NCBI GenBank assembly: GCA_013288685.1 | Contig: JABDBM010000016.1 | Location: 1-61,306 of the forward strand | Origin: Bacteroidota bacterium | GTDB taxonomy: Bacteria > Bacteroidota > Bacteroidia > Sphingobacteriales > Sphingobacteriaceae | DNA length: 61,306 bases | Reading direction: 5' to 3' | Shown here: positions 59,786 through 61,306 of the stretch, piece by piece | Layout of the letters: every line of letters starts with the position of its first letter | Position numbering within the stretch: position 1 is the first letter of the stretch | The notes under the pieces: model-generated | Told to the model about the DNA's origin: nothing | The model's input: the letters and a program-made list of their open reading frames with translations, nothing else | The model's database searches: none | Position numbers and translations under genes: made by a program

Positions 59786-61114
59786 ATGGATACCTTCCTT
59801 ATTCGGGTTTTGGTTTGCCTTGTGGCAGGGATAGCCGTTATTGTGTTGCTAACCGCAAAATTCAGGGTGCATGCCTTTTTCGCGCTCATAATTGCCTGCT
59901 TTTTAGTTGGTTTAGGTGTGCAAATGCCGCTTACAGAAGTAATTAACGCCATAAAGGATGGCTTCGGTAATATTTTAAAATCACTTGGCCTGTTAATCGT
60001 GTTGGGAACAACACTCGGCGCAATACTTGAACATACCGGGTGTACAAAAGTAATGGCAAACGCTATATTAAATCTGGTGGGGCAAAAGCGCGCTGCCCTT
60101 GCCATGAGTATTACCGGTTTAATTGTTGGCTTACCCATTTTTTGCGATTCGGGCTATATTGTGCTTAGTGGCCTTAATAAATCCATTGCGGCGCGTACGG
60201 GCATTTCGGTAATTGTTATGGCAGTTTCATTAGCCACCGGCTTATACTCGGTTCACTGTCTTATTCCGCCTCATCCCGGCGCGGCCGCTGCGGCCGGCAC
60301 CATTGGCGTCGACTTTGGCAAGCTAATCGTTACGGGTATTGTTGTTGCTATCCCGGCTATGTTAGCAGGTTACCTTTGGGCCGGTTATGCCGGGGCCAGG
60401 CTGCCAAAACCGGATATAGAAGAGGAAGCGTTGGTTGCTGAAAGTACAGCCCTGCCTTCTGCCCTTAAAGCATTTATGCCGGTTGTTGTACCGATCCTGT
60501 TAATTGCCATAAAGTCTTTTTTTACCGTTGTGCACTCTGCCGCCAATCAATGGGTTACTTTTTTGCTGTCTTTCGGCGACCCGGTTATAGCGCTGTCGAT
60601 AGGCGTGTTGCTGGCCTTTAATGCGCTAAGGGGCTGGAAACGCGCAACTGTTTCATTGTTGCTACAGGAGGGCGTTGAAAAAGCCGGCGGTATTTTGGTA
60701 ATTATTGGTGCCGGCGGAGCATTTGGCGCCATATTGGCAGCAACCAAAATAGGAAGCCACTTAAGCGGGGCGTTGCCATTAGCAGCGCTCGGCCTGTTTT
60801 TTCCCTTTTTGCTCACTTTTGTTTTAAAAACCGCGCAGGGCTCTTCCACTGTTGCCATTATAACTTCATCATCTATCGTGCTGCCGCTGTTAGCTGCCTT
60901 AGGTTTGAATACCGACAAAGGGCACTTACTTTGCGTTTTGGCGATGGGTGCCGGGTCAATGATGATATCGCACGCCAACGATGCTTATTTTTGGGTTATT
61001 GCAAAATTTTCGGGGCTCGAAATGAAGACCATGTTAAAAGTATATTCAGTAGCCACTATATTTATGGGCTTAACCTCGTTTGCAATTGTTTACATCCTGT
61101 CTTACTTACTTTAA
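59786..61114 (+). CDS. GntP family permease (gluconate/glycerate:H+ symporter)
   Basis: A 442-residue carrier of the GntP family with about 12-14 membrane segments. Typical features: TLGAILEHTGCTKVMANAIL, GLPIFCDSGYIVLSGLNKSI, IPPHPGAAAAAGTIGVDFGKLI and the C-terminal FVLKTAQGSSTVAIITSSSIVLPLL with GAGSMMISHANDAYFWVIAKF. GntP carriers take up gluconate, glycerate or related sugar acids. The next gene is a glycerate kinase two bases later, so glycerate or a near relative is the likely substrate. Confidence 0.94.
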   Translation: MDTFLIRVLVCLVAGIAVIVLLTAKFRVHAFFALIIACFLVGLGVQMPLTEVINAIKDGFGNILKSLGLLIVLGTTLGAILEHTGCTKVMANAILNLVGQKRAALAMSITGLIVGLPIFCDSGYIVLSGLNKSIAARTGISVIVMAVSLATGLYSVHCLIPPHPGAAAAAGTIGVDFGKLIVTGIVVAIPAMLAGYLWAGYAGARLPKPDIEEEALVAESTALPSALKAFMPVVVPILLIAIKSFFTVVHSAANQWVTFLLSFGDPVIALSIGVLLAFNALRGWKRATVSLLLQEGVEKAGGILVIIGAGGAFGAILAATKIGSHLSGALPLAALGLFFPFLLTFVLKTAQGSSTVAIITSSSIVLPLLAALGLNTDKGHLLCVLAMGAGSMMISHANDAYFWVIAKFSGLEMKTMLKVYSVATIFMGLTSFAIVYILSYLL

Positions 61115-61116
61115 CT

Positions 61117-61306
61117 ATGCACATCCTGATAGCCCCCAACGCTTTTAAAAATAGTATTACGGCGCAAGCTGCGGTCGAAGCCATCCAGAAAGGTCTGCAA
61201 CAAAGCTCGCTGCGATGTACAACAGAGCGCTTCCCGATAGCTGACGGAGGTGATGGTACCGCCACGCTGATCATTCAAAAAATGCAGGGGTCGCACATTT
61301 TGGTTA
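61117..61306 (+). CDS. glycerate kinase, N-terminal part
   Basis: Starts at the ATG two bases after the GntP stop and runs to the window edge, so about 63 residues are visible. They read HILIAPNAFKNSITAQAAVE, then a helix, then ERFPIADGGDGTATLII, matching the start of type II glycerate kinases (APDSFKGSLTA and PIADGGEGT). The enzyme phosphorylates glycerate using ATP. With the permease it forms a glycerate uptake and activation pair. Confidence 0.92.
   Translation, partial: MHILIAPNAFKNSITAQAAVEAIQKGLQQSSLRCTTERFPIADGGDGTATLIIQKMQGSHILV

Overview
The window looks like the chromosome of a Bacteroidota bacterium, most likely of the family Sphingobacteriaceae (Mucilaginibacter/Pedobacter-like; inference). 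The signs are SusC/SusD proteins, a hybrid two-component-type sensor with Reg_prop repeats, ASPIC/UnbV proteins, Bacteroidota promoters (TTTG, about 19-20 bases, TAnnTTTG) before both tRNAs and an arsR-type gene, and many short dispersed inverted repeats between genes. No complete transposon, prophage or CRISPR array was seen.

Layout. (1) 1-6901: a carbohydrate locus, probably pectin-related, with the N-terminal part of a Reg_prop sensor, a GH105 unsaturated glucuronyl/galacturonyl hydrolase, an unrecognised secreted 559-residue protein and a six-hairpin glycosidase. (2) 6954-16595: small accessory genes (DUF1801, YdeI-like, DUF4256), an ArsR-AHSA1-DoxX-VOC operon with a visible operator, a cyclophilin, tRNA-Gly, several unknown membrane or lipoproteins and a lone Bro-N protein. 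(3) 16619-19261: ComM/YifB ATPase and IspH. (4) 19633-28039: envelope and exopolysaccharide genes, namely a GT2 glycosyltransferase and WaaA on the minus strand, then a tight plus-strand operon Ugd, UDP-glucuronate decarboxylase, GalE, RfbB and a CpsB/YwqE-type phosphatase. (5) 28227-34373: housekeeping genes (ABC permease, MoxR ATPase, SurA, RdgB, PfkB kinase) and a small protein that may be a divergent DNA polymerase III psi subunit. (6) 34648-34721: tRNA-Asn.

(7) 35617-57135 is the most unusual part. About 20 kb of minus-strand genes hold five AhpD/carboxymuconolactone-decarboxylase-like paralogs (all with the full E-x11-CxxC-x3-H motif) mixed with a SusC/SusD pair, a DUF3179 membrane protein, a secreted esterase, a single-domain MetE-like methyltransferase, an AAHS-like MFS transporter, two secreted ASPIC/UnbV beta-propeller proteins and a vanadium-haloperoxidase/PAP2-like lipoprotein. 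Two paralogous small membrane-anchored proteins of an unrecognised family sit near both ends. My reading is an uptake and oxidative-processing locus for a small organic, possibly ester-linked or aromatic, substrate; the substrate cannot be read from the sequence.

(8) 57444-59587: a decayed tyrosine recombinase, then a MarR regulator, an unknown small gene and a secreted START-domain protein. Two near-identical 37-39 base palindromes sit at the promoters of the last two genes, and a related half-site lies before marR, which outlines a small local regulon. (9) 59786-61306: a GntP permease and the start of a glycerate kinase, cut by the window edge.
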